A stretch of DNA of 62,877 bases from JADLGL01 sp963823045 (GCA_963823045.1 CAWGKA010000010.1:1-62877), one strand, 5' to 3'; positions 54,129 through 62,693 are shown, counted from the stretch's first letter. Notes: a model not told the origin generated them from the letters alone. Translations and numbers: made by a program.

Positions 54129-55241
54129 TCAGGCCCGCCGTTCGGCCACGAGATGTCGATAATCGGTGTCGCGTGGAGGCTTCTTGGGTTTGCGGCCGAA
54201 GACGCGCTCGAAACGTTTGCGTGGTGGCACCTTCGGCTTGAAGACCGTCGTGTAGGGGACCTCAAACATGGGTATTCGGCGCGTCGGTCCGTAATTCGTC
54301 TCAATCAGATCGGTGATGCTTGAAAGCTCGGGATTGTAGTCCGAGAGATCCTTGTTGAGGCTGTAGAGCCGCGGACATCCCATGGCGGCGAGATGGGCGA
54401 CATAGCCGGCAACCTGCTCGCTGGTCATTTCCTGGAACGAGACGGTGTTGACGGCGAGATCGACACGGAACGCGGCCTGGGGGAAGAGGTAGTGCGGGAT
54501 GAAGACGAAATCGTAGTCGCCGAGGTCGCGTGATAACTCCGACAGGGAGACCTCGGGATAGAGCGCGATTCTCGCTTCGGGAAAGGCCGACATCAGATAG
54601 GTCGCTGAGAAGAGGAGCGTCTGCGGCAGATCGACGATGACGTAGGTGATCTTGGGGAAGCGCGTTTTGGCCGTGTAGGCGAAACCACCCCATCCGGCCC
54701 CGATCTCGAGCCAGACTTCCTTTCGTGCAACGTCGGCTTTGAGGCTGTCGAGGAAGCCGCCCTTGTCGAGCGCGAGCATGCATTCATAGAACTTCAGCGT
54801 ATCGACATTGACGAGCCCGCCTTCGATATCGTGGCCGTACCCGCCAAGAATCGGCGATTCCGGGACGAACAGGTTCGAGCCGTCGATTGCCGCGAGCCGC
54901 GCCAGTTTCTTCGCGAAGTCTTTTGCCGCCTTCAAATGGTGGCCGCGATAGGCATAGGAGGCGATGCCGGTGAGGTGGTAGCAGTGCTCGCGCAGCTTCT
55001 CGACGATGAGTGGCGAGGCATCGAACATGTAATCGAAGCCGCTGACCTCCTCCCGCCAATAGGCACTCGGCGCGGCCTTGGATTGGTCCATTTCGTCGAG
55101 ACAGGCCAAGACCGCCTCACGCACCCGCAGATAGTTCTTGTAGTGCTGCCCTTCGCGGAGGGCTTCGATATTGGCCACCAGAGAGCCGGCTGGCGTTGTC
55201 GCCATTTGCTGAGTTGTCTTGGCCGTCTTGGTGGCGTTCAT
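54129..55241 (-). CDS. Putative sugar O-methyltransferase
   Basis: A 370-residue protein of the SAM-dependent putative sugar O-methyltransferase family. VWLEIGAGWGGFAYTAKTRF is the SAM-binding loop; VIVDLPQTLLFSATYLM, YDFVFIPHYLFPQAAF and VDLAVNTVSFQEMTSEQVAG are diagnostic. It may cap or decorate the exported glycan; terminal methylation ends chain growth in several ABC-exported O-antigens. The ATG at 55241 is preferred to an upstream extension to 55394 that looks non-coding. It is separated by 83 bp from paralogue 4. Confidence 0.85.
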   Translation of the reverse strand: MNATKTAKTTQQMATTPAGSLVANIEALREGQHYKNYLRVREAVLACLDEMDQSKAAPSAYWREEVSGFDYMFDASPLIVEKLREHCYHLTGIASYAYRGHHLKAAKDFAKKLARLAAIDGSNLFVPESPILGGYGHDIEGGLVNVDTLKFYECMLALDKGGFLDSLKADVARKEVWLEIGAGWGGFAYTAKTRFPKITYVIVDLPQTLLFSATYLMSAFPEARIALYPEVSLSELSRDLGDYDFVFIPHYLFPQAAFRVDLAVNTVSFQEMTSEQVAGYVAHLAAMGCPRLYSLNKDLSDYNPELSSITDLIETNYGPTRRIPMFEVPYTTVFKPKVPPRKRFERVFGRKPKKPPRDTDYRHLVAERRA

Positions 55242-55417
55242 CGTGGCGGTGCGAGCCTTCTTGCAGACCGTCGCGCGGTGCCGGCATTTAGGAAGACGGG
55301 GCGAGAAAGCGCAAGGGTGGACAAGGCGCCGGGGCCTCCTTCTCCCGTGGCAGAGGTTAACCTTGACGCCGTTTAGCACTGTGTCTGCGGTCAATCATTG
55401 GTTAGCCATGGGGTCGC

Positions 55418-55491
55418 GGCCTCGTGGCGGAATGGCGACGTGCCGGATCGCACGTCCGGTTATCCTGGTTCGAGTCCAGGCGAGGCCTCCA
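55418..55491 (+). tRNA. tRNA-Cys (GCA)-like, unusual anticodon loop
   Basis: A 74-nt cloverleaf. The acceptor GGCCTCG (55418-55424) pairs with CGAGGCC (55481-55487), followed by U73 and encoded CCA. The T-arm CCTGG-TTCGAGT-CCAGG (55464-55480) is perfect. The anticodon stem CCGGA/TCCGG (55443-55447, 55455-55459) closes the loop TCGCACG with anticodon GCA. U73 and GCA fit tRNA-Cys. The normally invariant U33 is C, and position 37 is C. The loop strand GCACGTC is complementary to GACGTGC in the D-arm (55437-55443), so a competing 7-bp hairpin is possible. It may be a specialised or decayed tRNA. Confidence 0.75.
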
Positions 55492-55508
55492 ACACCCTTC
55501 CCGAATGT

Positions 55509-56822
55509 CTATGGATCCGTCGTTTCGGAGGCGGCAGGCTCGCTCTTCGCCGGGCGGTGGTAGGCGTAGATCACGCGCGGATCGTTGTGCATTTCCACCC
55601 CGTGCGGTGCGAGATATCCGATCTTGATCTCGCGGTGGCGGTAGAGCGTCGGATTGAAGCTCAGCTGGTCGCGGCGGCTGCCGGTCTCGATCGCTTGCCA
55701 CCAATCGTCGAGGAAAGCGGCGACGGCCGGGCGATTGTGGCGGAACACCAGGACGCTGCTGGCGATGAGGCCATTGTGTGCCGGGTAGCCGGAGGCGCGC
55801 AGATCGGCGACTTGCCGCCGCATCAGAGCCTCGTCGTCCTTGTTGAGAGCAACGCATTCCTCGACTTCGTCATAGACACAATCGCGGTCGGGATGGTGCC
55901 AGGCGATGATGTCGCGATCGGCGTTCTCGTCTGAAATGAAGTCCTCGGGGAGGGCGGCGAGCTTGAGGTTGCCGTCCATCGAAATGGCCCAGTCGTGGTT
56001 TGGGAAATAGCGATGGGCGTGCGTCTTCACATAGCGCGCAGTGCGCGTCGGATCGGGCAGCGGGACGTCGAAATCGCGCGCTTGCCACACAGAGCCGGCC
56101 GAAACCGGCCTGTCGGTGAAGAGGTAGTAGTCGGCCTTCGGGTCGATGACGGTCGGCTCCCGCATCGTATCGTAGCCGCCAACGACGGCGCTGAAGACGG
56201 CGATGCGCCCAAGGCCACGCTTGCCGTTGCGGATCGCGGGCGCCTGCATCTTGCCGATTTCCCAGTCGCTGTCGGGGAGCGGGGGAGGCTCTGTGTCGGC
56301 TGGCGCCGGCGCTGGGGCGGCTGGCCTTTGCTTTGGCGGTTCTTCGCGGCGACGGAGCGAAAGGACGCGAAGCGGTGCGGTGAGGCGCCAGGTCCAAGAC
56401 CGGCGCAAATGGCTTAGCTCGCGGTTCGCTTGTCGCTCGCCGGCCCGTGCCTCGCCAACCTCCGCACGCGCCTTGGCGAGGGTCTGATCGCGCTTCGCCA
56501 AACGCTTGGTCAGAACCGCGATACGGTTGTCGCGCTTGTCGACCAGGCGGCGCCATTCCGTCTCGCGCTTTTCGCTGAGGGTGCCCAATTCGTCGATGCG
56601 GGCGTCGCGCTCTTGCAGCAATTGCCTGAGCGTACGACGCTCTTCGGATGCGTCGGCGCGCGACAGCTCGGCGGCGTCCGCCTCACGCCCGTCGGTCCTG
56701 CCATCAGATTCGTCGGAATTATCTGCAGCCACCAGTCGCAATCCTTGCCGACTTGCCCAATCGCGCCAGGGTACAAGGTTGCATGATGGTGGACGTGCCC
56801 GCAATTGCGCGCGGCCGTTCAA
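55509..56822 (-). CDS. Coiled-coil plus DUF616-type glycosyltransferase-like protein
   Basis: A 437-residue protein. Residues about 50-145 form a charged coiled coil (RQLLQERDARIDEL onward), then a Pro-rich linker (about 160-185). The C-terminal half (about 200-420) matches the DUF616/TOD1-like glycosyltransferase domain: IAVFSAVVGGYDTMREPTVI, DYYLFTDRPVSAG, RYVKTHAHRYFPNHDWAISM and DGNLKL. The coiled coil may serve as a molecular ruler or oligomerisation module. It is divergent from manC, 56 bp away. Start uncertain, as the first 30 residues look poor. Confidence 0.75.
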   Translation of the reverse strand: MNGRAQLRARPPSCNLVPWRDWASRQGLRLVAADNSDESDGRTDGREADAAELSRADASEERRTLRQLLQERDARIDELGTLSEKRETEWRRLVDKRDNRIAVLTKRLAKRDQTLAKARAEVGEARAGERQANRELSHLRRSWTWRLTAPLRVLSLRRREEPPKQRPAAPAPAPADTEPPPLPDSDWEIGKMQAPAIRNGKRGLGRIAVFSAVVGGYDTMREPTVIDPKADYYLFTDRPVSAGSVWQARDFDVPLPDPTRTARYVKTHAHRYFPNHDWAISMDGNLKLAALPEDFISDENADRDIIAWHHPDRDCVYDEVEECVALNKDDEALMRRQVADLRASGYPAHNGLIASSVLVFRHNRPAVAAFLDDWWQAIETGSRRDQLSFNPTLYRHREIKIGYLAPHGVEMHNDPRVIYAYHRPAKSEPAASETTDP

Positions 56823-56878
56823 GATTCGATGTTATGGGAGACCGAATTGGAAGCTCATCGGAGAATTGACGGGGACTG

Positions 56879-58288
56879 ATGGCGCTCGTTCATCCAGTGA
56901 TTCTGTCCGGGGGGACCGGGACACGGCTGTGGCCTCTGTCGCGCCAATCCTATCCCAAGCAATTGCAGGCGCTGGCAGGTCCGCGGACCCTGCTTCAGGA
57001 GGCGGTCCTGCGTGCCGCCGACCGGCAGCTTTTTGCGCCGGCGACAATCATCGCCAATGTCGATCATCGCTTCGTCATTGCCGAGCAGATGCGCGGTATC
57101 GGCGTCGGCGACACCAGGCTCGTCCTTGAGCCGGAAGGACGCAACACGGCCGCCGCTGTCGCCGTGGCCGCGCTGCTCGCGGCAGACCTTGATGCCGCGG
57201 CGGTGATCCTCGTCATGCCGTCGGATCATGTCGTGGCCGACAGGAGCGCGTTCTTGAACGCGGTGCAGGCGGCCCTTCCGGCCGCCGAGAACGGGGCGCT
57301 CGTCCTGTTCGGTATGGAGCCGACACGGCCGGAGACGGGCTATGGCTACATTCGGCCAGCCGGGCCGTTGAGCGACGGCCAAGTGCGTGAGGTTGCCGCC
57401 TTCGTCGAGAAGCCGGACGCGGCGACGGCGGAACGCTACCTCGCCGAGGGATATCTTTGGAACTCGGGCATCTTCCTCTTGCCCGCCGCCGGCGTGATCG
57501 AGGCGCTGAAGCGCCACGCGCCGCAAGTTCTGGAAGCGGCCGAGGCCGCGATCGCCACCGCCACGACAGACCTCGATTTCTTCCGCCTTGGCGAAGCCTT
57601 CGCCGAGGCCCCGTCAATCTCGATCGACCGTGCGGTGATGGAGAAGACCGACCACACGGCGGTCCTTCCGGCGCGCTTCGGCTGGAGCGACGCAGGGACC
57701 TGGTCGAGCCTGTGGGAGCTTGGCGAGCAGGACACCGACGGCAATGTCCGCGTCGGCGACGCGGTGACGATCGCCACCACCAATTCCTACGTCCGCAGCG
57801 ACGGGCCGCTGGTGGCGACGATCGGTGTCGACGACCTGGTCGTCGTCGCAACGGACGATGCCGTGCTGGTCGCGGCCAAGGACTCCGACCAACGCGTGTC
57901 GGAGCTGGTGCAGCTTCTGAAAACCAATGGCAGCGCGGTGGCGACCGAGAGCCCGTGGGTGCATCGGCCGTGGGGCTACTATCAGTCGGTCCATGCCGGC
58001 GACCGCTTCCAGGTGAAGCGGATCACCGTCAATCCAGGGGCGCGGCTGTCTCTGCAGCGGCACAAGCACCGCGCCGAGCATTGGGTTGTCGTCAATGGCA
58101 CGGCGCTGGTGACGCGCGACAAGGAGCGGCTGACGGTGCGCGAGAACGAGTTGGTGTTCCTGCCCAAGGGCTGCGTCCACCGGCTGGAGAACCCGGCCGA
58201 GACGCCGCTGAACCTCATCGAGGTACAGTCGGGGACCTATCTCGGCGAGGACGATATCGAGCGAATCGAAGACGATTTCGCGCGCTAG
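56879..58288 (+). CDS. manC: Mannose-1-phosphate guanylyltransferase / mannose-6-phosphate isomerase
   Basis: A 469-residue bifunctional enzyme. VILSGGTGTRLWPLSRQSYPKQ is the GDP-mannose pyrophosphorylase loop, VIVMPSDHV-type sequence (here VILVMPSDHVVADRSAFLNA) and FVEKPDAATAERYLAEGYLW follow, and the C-terminal cupin-type PMI domain has VKRITVNPGARLSLQRHKHR and EHWVVVNGTALVTR. It makes GDP-mannose for the polysaccharide. Length is typical for AlgA/XanB/CpsB proteins. A partner phosphomannomutase is not in this window. Confidence 0.96.
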   Translation: MALVHPVILSGGTGTRLWPLSRQSYPKQLQALAGPRTLLQEAVLRAADRQLFAPATIIANVDHRFVIAEQMRGIGVGDTRLVLEPEGRNTAAAVAVAALLAADLDAAAVILVMPSDHVVADRSAFLNAVQAALPAAENGALVLFGMEPTRPETGYGYIRPAGPLSDGQVREVAAFVEKPDAATAERYLAEGYLWNSGIFLLPAAGVIEALKRHAPQVLEAAEAAIATATTDLDFFRLGEAFAEAPSISIDRAVMEKTDHTAVLPARFGWSDAGTWSSLWELGEQDTDGNVRVGDAVTIATTNSYVRSDGPLVATIGVDDLVVVATDDAVLVAAKDSDQRVSELVQLLKTNGSAVATESPWVHRPWGYYQSVHAGDRFQVKRITVNPGARLSLQRHKHRAEHWVVVNGTALVTRDKERLTVRENELVFLPKGCVHRLENPAETPLNLIEVQSGTYLGEDDIERIEDDFAR

Positions 58289-58333
58289 AGGCGCGGTGTC
58301 GAAATCGAAGAAATGGGCGCGATTGTTTCGGGC

Positions 58334-58477
58334 CTAGAAGTCGCCGCCGTCTGTCGGCTCGAAATCGAAGCGATTGAAGGGGTCGTGAAGGTCCGCCGGC
58401 GGGCGCTGCGGCGCCTGCTGCTCGGCTCTCTTGGCCTGCTCAGGCTCGTTCTGCTTCTCGCCCATTTCCGCCTCCAT
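58334..58477 (-). CDS. Small hydrophilic protein (47 aa), unknown
   Basis: A short reading frame on the minus strand encodes MEAEMGEKQNEPEQAKRAEQ, continues with a Gln/Pro-rich stretch and ends ADLHDPFNRFDFEPTDGGDF. A second ATG is at 58465. The composition (Glu/Gln/Pro-rich N-terminus, aromatic/acidic C-terminus, codon usage like the surroundings) looks like coding sequence rather than chance. I recognise no family. It lies in the 443-bp gap between manC and the sugar dehydrogenase gene; the remainder of that gap, about 58480-58730, shows nothing I can name. Confidence 0.4.
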   Translation of the reverse strand: MEAEMGEKQNEPEQAKRAEQQAPQRPPADLHDPFNRFDFEPTDGGDF

Positions 58478-58731
58478 TCAAACGCGACACGAATGGACCA
58501 AACTCACCACGACCGGACAAGGTCAAAAGCGCGGCGGCTGGGTCAAACTCGCGGCAGGGGCGTGCGTCTCCGGGCCGCAAGACCAGCAATTCAGCCAAAA
58601 GGGGGTTAACGCCGGGTTACCGGACGAGACATGTTTTGAATCATGTGTGACCGTCCTGCAATAGCAGAGCCCGATTCCGCACCTATCGCGTGTGGCCCGG
58701 GCGCATGTCCTGCGACCGGGCGATTCGAAGC

Positions 58732-59880
58732 CTACTGGGTCTGCGGCACGATTTTATAGACGGCGCCGCCATGGACGATGATCCGGCCTTCCTGGATGAC
58801 GACGTAGAGTTCGCCTTCCGCATCGAGGCCGAAGGAGTTGATCGGGCCGAGATTGCCGATCACCGGCGTCCAATCCTCGATGTCGCCGGTTTCGGTATCG
58901 ATCGAGCGCACCCAGCCGGAGCACCAATCGGCAAAGAAATACTGGCCGTCGAGTGCCGGGATGGCATCACCGCGATAGACATAGCCGCCGGTCACCGAGC
59001 AGCCGTCGGCATGCGTGTAGGAATAGGCGGGCAGCTTGAGCCCTGTCTCGTCGCAGCTGTCGGTGAGGTAGCAATAGGGGCCTTCCATGATGCTCCAGCC
59101 GAAATTCACCGGCGCGTCGGCGATGTCGAAATCGTCGACCTCTTCCCAGGTGTCCTGGCCGACATCGCCGAGCCAGATGTGGTTGCCGTCGATCGAGGCG
59201 CGCCAGGGGTTGCGGAGGCCCCAGGCGATGACTTCCGGATTGGCGTCGCCGTCGACGCTCATGCGGAAGATCGTGCCCATCAGCGTGTCGATGTTCTGGC
59301 CGTGGCCATAGGGGTCGTTGGTGCCGCCGCCATCGCCCGAGGCGACATAGAGATAGCCGCCCGGTCCGAAGGCGATCCAGCCGGCATTGTGCCGCCAGGT
59401 GGGCCGCTGGATGTCCAACAGCGAATGCGCGCTCGCCTTGTCGGCGCGATCGGGATTGTCCGCGGAGACGTGATATTCGACGACGTGGGACTGGTAGTCG
59501 CTGCCGTCGGCGGTGGTGAAATAGACAAAGAAGCGGCCGCTTTCGGCATAGTCCGGATCGAAGGCGAGGCCGAGCAGGCCCTGTTCCGGCCCCAGTTCCA
59601 CGATGTCGGTGAGGTCGAGGAAGGGCTCTTCGAGGAGAACGCCGTCCTCGATGATGCGGATGCGCCCGACCTTTTCCAGCACGAACAGGCGCGGATCGCC
59701 GGGCGGCGAGGTGAGGAAGGTCGGCGCGTCGAGATTGTCGGTGATGAGCACGGCCGTGACCGCCTGATCGCCGGTCGGGGGCGGCGGGGGCGGGCTCGGT
59801 TGCGCCTCCTCATAGGCCCCGGCGAACAGCGCCAACACGATGATGACGCCAATCAGGATCGAATAACGGCGCATTCCCAA
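58732..59880 (-). CDS. PQQ-dependent sugar dehydrogenase (soluble GDH/sorbosone-type, exported)
   Basis: A 382-residue protein of the glucose/sorbosone dehydrogenase six-blade beta-propeller family. The N-terminus is a hydrophobic signal (SILIGVIIVLALFAGAYEEA) followed by a Pro-rich linker. LDAPTFLTSPPGDPRLFVLE, GLLGLAFDPDYAESGRFFVY, YLYVASGDGGGTNDPYGHGQ and GWSIMEGPYCY are family motifs. It probably acts in the periplasm. Calcium and PQQ ligands cannot be all verified by eye, and some family members are not PQQ enzymes. No pqq genes are nearby. Confidence 0.85.
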   Translation of the reverse strand: MGMRRYSILIGVIIVLALFAGAYEEAQPSPPPPPPTGDQAVTAVLITDNLDAPTFLTSPPGDPRLFVLEKVGRIRIIEDGVLLEEPFLDLTDIVELGPEQGLLGLAFDPDYAESGRFFVYFTTADGSDYQSHVVEYHVSADNPDRADKASAHSLLDIQRPTWRHNAGWIAFGPGGYLYVASGDGGGTNDPYGHGQNIDTLMGTIFRMSVDGDANPEVIAWGLRNPWRASIDGNHIWLGDVGQDTWEEVDDFDIADAPVNFGWSIMEGPYCYLTDSCDETGLKLPAYSYTHADGCSVTGGYVYRGDAIPALDGQYFFADWCSGWVRSIDTETGDIEDWTPVIGNLGPINSFGLDAEGELYVVIQEGRIIVHGGAVYKIVPQTQ

Positions 59881-60060
59881 GCCCCCTCGGTCGTTCAGTT
59901 GTCGCCGGACATAGTCTGTGACGCCGCCAATGTCGAAGGTTCAGCCCTTCACAATTGCCGCACATCCACTACGCCGCGCCTCGCCCGGCCATGATTCACG
60001 CAGGTTTCGTGCCGGGTCTTCTGCGGCTCGCCGTGCCGGATCGGCCGGTGAGGCCCGGCT

Positions 60061-60918
60061 TCAGCGGCAGTAAAGCGTCTGCCCGTTGCCGCCGCGCGCG
60101 GCGAGGTCGAGGTGGAAGTGGTCGTCGTGGAGGTCGACGCCGGGGCCGAGCACGGTGGTGAACGGGCCGCAGGCGTCCGAGCGGATTTCGGCCAGGAACT
60201 GCGCCGCAGGGGCGGTCTCATCGTCGAAAGGCTGAACCTCGACCCAGGTGCCGTCGGCGAGGCGGAAGGCGGAGACGTCGATGGCATTGCCGAAGGCGTG
60301 CTCGGAAAGCTGCGCCTCGGGGTCGTTGTTGCGGCCGCGGCAGGCATAGGACGCTGCGACGCGGATGCCGGTCACCCATTGGCCGAGCGTTGCATGTGCG
60401 GCGGGCTGGACGTCCTCCTCGAGCCAGTGGGAGAGCGCGGAAGCGACGGAGCAATCGACCAGCGCCGATGGCTCGAGGGCGACGGCGAAGGCGCCGAGGC
60501 CGATGGTGTGGATCTCCAGCGGATCAGGGATGCCGCAGGCGCCGTCGACAATCGGCGGCTCCGGCGTCGCATCGACGGCGAGCTGCGCGAGGGAAAGGCG
60601 GCAGGCCGCTCCGACTTCGGCGGCGTCGGGCAGGGGCGTGAAACCGGCCGAGACGTTTCCCGCCGCAGCATGCGGATTGGGCTGCGGGAGCGGTGGCGGA
60701 GCGGCCTCGGCGGGCTCGGCAGGCGGCGCTATGGCGGCGATCAGCGGTTCGGCTCGGTCGCCCGGCCGCGGCGTCGGCAGCGGTACCGGGCCCGTCGGTG
60801 CGGCGCTGGGCTCCATTTGGGCGGCCGGCGGAGCGGAGGGCGGCATTCCGGTATCCTGCGCCGTCGCGGCGGCGATGGCGGCGGCAAAGCCGGTGAAAAA
60901 GCGCTCGATCGGGCCCAT
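60061..60918 (-). CDS. Extensin-like family exported protein
   Basis: A 285-residue protein with a signal-like start (FFTGFAAAIAAATAQD) and a long Pro/Ala-rich region (about 25-100), then an extensin-like C-terminal domain with ACGIPDPLEIHTIG, VASYACRGRNNDPEAQLSEH, FGNAIDVSAFRL and LHDDHFHLDLAARGG. The last two histidine/aspartate motifs resemble the active site of VanY/peptidoglycan DD-peptidase-like hydrolases. It is therefore probably a periplasmic cell wall enzyme. ATG 60918 is chosen because it starts the signal; further upstream the frame is in the shadow of ispG. Confidence 0.88.
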   Translation of the reverse strand: MGPIERFFTGFAAAIAAATAQDTGMPPSAPPAAQMEPSAAPTGPVPLPTPRPGDRAEPLIAAIAPPAEPAEAAPPPLPQPNPHAAAGNVSAGFTPLPDAAEVGAACRLSLAQLAVDATPEPPIVDGACGIPDPLEIHTIGLGAFAVALEPSALVDCSVASALSHWLEEDVQPAAHATLGQWVTGIRVAASYACRGRNNDPEAQLSEHAFGNAIDVSAFRLADGTWVEVQPFDDETAPAAQFLAEIRSDACGPFTTVLGPGVDLHDDHFHLDLAARGGNGQTLYCR

Positions 60919-61026
60919 TGTCCTCGTCTCGGTCGGCGGCGTCTCTGCGCCCCGCCACGATTTGCATACGTTTCCATGCGAGCTTATGTGCAAAGCCCAC
61001 GTGGGAGGCGGAGAAAACCTGGCCCC

Positions 61027-62290
61027 ATGAACCTCAACGCATCGGACCCCTTCGACGTTGCCGCGCCCCAATTTTCTACGGGGATGCCGCGGCGGCAATC
61101 CGTGCCTGTCGATGTCGGCGGCATCATGGTCGGCGGCGGCGTCGCCGATCGTCGTGCAGTCGATGACCAACACCGACACGGCCGACGTCGCGGCGACGGT
61201 TTCCCAGGTCGAGGCGCTGTGGCGCGCGGGCTCGGAGCTGGTGCGCATCACGGTCGACCGCGACGAGGCGGCGGCGGCCGTGCCGCATATCCGCGAGCGG
61301 CTCGACAAGCGCGGCGTTCCCGTCCCGCTCATCGGCGACTTCCACTATATCGGCCACAAGCTCCTCGCCGAGCATCCGGCGGCGGCCGAGGCGCTGGCGA
61401 AATACCGCATCAATCCCGGCAATGTCGGTTTCGCCGACAAGCGCGACAAGCAGTTCGCGCAGCTGATCGAATTTGCGATGCGCTACGGCAAGCCTGTGCG
61501 CATCGGCGTCAATTGGGGCTCGCTCGACCAGGCGCTCCTGACCAAGCTGATGGACGAGAACGCCGCCAGCGCCGCGCCGCTCGATGCGGATGCGGTGATG
61601 CGCGAGGCGATCGTCCAGTCGGCGCTTCTGTCGGCCGCCGAGGCCGAACGGCTCGGCCTCCCGCGCGACCGCATCATCCTCTCGGCGAAGGTCAGCCAGG
61701 TGCAGGATCTCATCGCCGTCTATGCCGATCTCGCCCGCCGCTCCGACCATGCGCTGCATCTCGGCCTCACCGAGGCCGGCATGGGCACCAAGGGCGTCGT
61801 CGCCTCCGCGGCGGCGCTCGGCGTTCTCCTGCAGCAGGGGATCGGCGACACCATCCGCATCTCGCTGACGCCGGAGCCGGGCGGCGACCGGACGCGCGAG
61901 GTGAAGGTGGCGCAGGAGCTTCTGCAGGTGATGGGCTTCCGCACCTTCACGCCCGTCGTCGCCGCCTGCCCCGGCTGCGGGCGGACGACCTCCACCGTGT
62001 TTCAGGAACTGGCGCAGCGGATCGAGGCGGACATCGCCGCCGCGATGCCGTCATGGCGCGAGAAATATCCCGGCGTCGAGGCGCTCCACGTCGCCGTCAT
62101 GGGCTGCATCGTCAACGGCCCGGGCGAGTCGAAGCACGCCGATATCGGCATCTCGCTGCCGGGCACCGGCGAGCAGCCGGCGGCGCCGGTCTTCATCGAC
62201 GGCAAGAAGGCCGTCACCCTCCGCGGCCCCGCCATCGCCGACGAGTTCAGGGCGCTCGTCGCGGAGTATGTGGAGAAGCGGTGGGGGTGA
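61027..62290 (+). CDS. ispG: 4-hydroxy-3-methylbut-2-enyl-diphosphate synthase (flavodoxin), apparent frameshift
   Basis: IspG reduces MEcPP to HMBPP in the MEP isoprenoid pathway with a [4Fe-4S] cluster. The N-terminus PRRQSVPVDVGGIMVGGG is in one frame, and VVQSMTNTDTADVAATVSQV, VRITVDRDEAAAAVPHIRER, then VVAACPGCGRTTSTVF and GCIVNGPGESKHADIG (three cluster cysteines) are in the next. The break is at about 61137-61145, where removing a T from GCGTCGCCG gives GGGAPIVVQSM. The repaired length is about 420 residues. The gene is essential in bacteria using this pathway, so an indel error is probable. Confidence 0.92.
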
Positions 62291-62350
62291 GGTGACGACC
62301 GCAACCGTCACTATGTATGCTTCCATGAGGCAACCATCAGGGAGCGTGCA

Positions 62351-62563
62351 ATGAAGGTCTCCATCAAGGATTTGAACGTCAAGAGCTTAGACATTGGCAG
62401 CAAGGGTATTGAGATTGACGTCTTCAGTCCCGACGGACAGACGCATCACGGTGATTTGGTCGTGACGATGACCAACTTGGTGTGGTGCAAGGGTAAGACG
62501 ACCATTGCCAAGGGCAAGAAGATCAAATGGGCGGACTTCATCAAGTGGGCGGAAGCCCAATAG
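62351..62563 (+). CDS. Small basic protein of unknown function (70 aa)
   Basis: A complete frame begins MKVSIKDLNVKSLDIGSKGI, continues IEIDVFSPDGQTHHGDLVVT, TNLVWCKGKTTIAKGKKIKW and ends ADFIKWAEAQ. AGGGAGCG about 5 bases before the ATG is a good ribosome binding site. The codon use is far less GC-rich than its neighbours, suggesting recent acquisition. It lies between ispG and a partial copy of the ispG 3' end. The fold looks like a small beta-strand protein followed by a helix, but no family is recognised. Confidence 0.7.
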   Translation: MKVSIKDLNVKSLDIGSKGIEIDVFSPDGQTHHGDLVVTMTNLVWCKGKTTIAKGKKIKWADFIKWAEAQ

Positions 62564-62576
62564 GGGAGCGCTGCGG

Positions 62577-62678
62577 GCGCCGGCCTTCATCGACGGCAAG
62601 AAGGCCGTCACTCTCCGCGGCGCCAACATCGCCGACAAAGCAGGACGTGGGTGGCGGAGTATGTGGAGAGGCGGTGGG
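62577..62678 (+). repeat. Diverged partial copy of the ispG 3' end
   Basis: The segment repeats ispG positions 62183-62286 with substitutions and one or more indels. TTCATCGACGGCAAGAAGGC and GCGGAGTATGTGGAGA occur in both. The copy encodes PAFIDGKKAVTLRGANIADK, then loses the frame. It is not a gene. Together with the original it brackets about 290 bp carrying the small protein gene, a layout expected after a duplication or an insertion that rebuilds the 3' end of its target. Confidence 0.85.
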
Positions 62679-62693
62679 TTAGGCCCGGACCGG

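Noticed and set aside
55418..55491. Initial reading as tRNA-Leu or tRNA-Ser from the TGGCGGAAT D-arm
   Set aside because: There is no long variable arm, discriminator base 73 is U and the loop centre is GCA, all of which favour tRNA-Cys.
60001..60060. Possible terminator between the sugar dehydrogenase and extensin-like genes
   Set aside because: GCCGGG and CCCGGC words could pair around a loop, but the arms are short, the loop is long and no T-run follows.
60112..62295. 727-residue plus-strand frame opposite the extensin-like gene and through ispG
   Set aside because: The only recognisable part is the ispG N-terminus (PRRQSVPVDVGGIMVGGG). The rest is antisense or out-of-frame sequence. It was useful only to locate the ispG frameshift.
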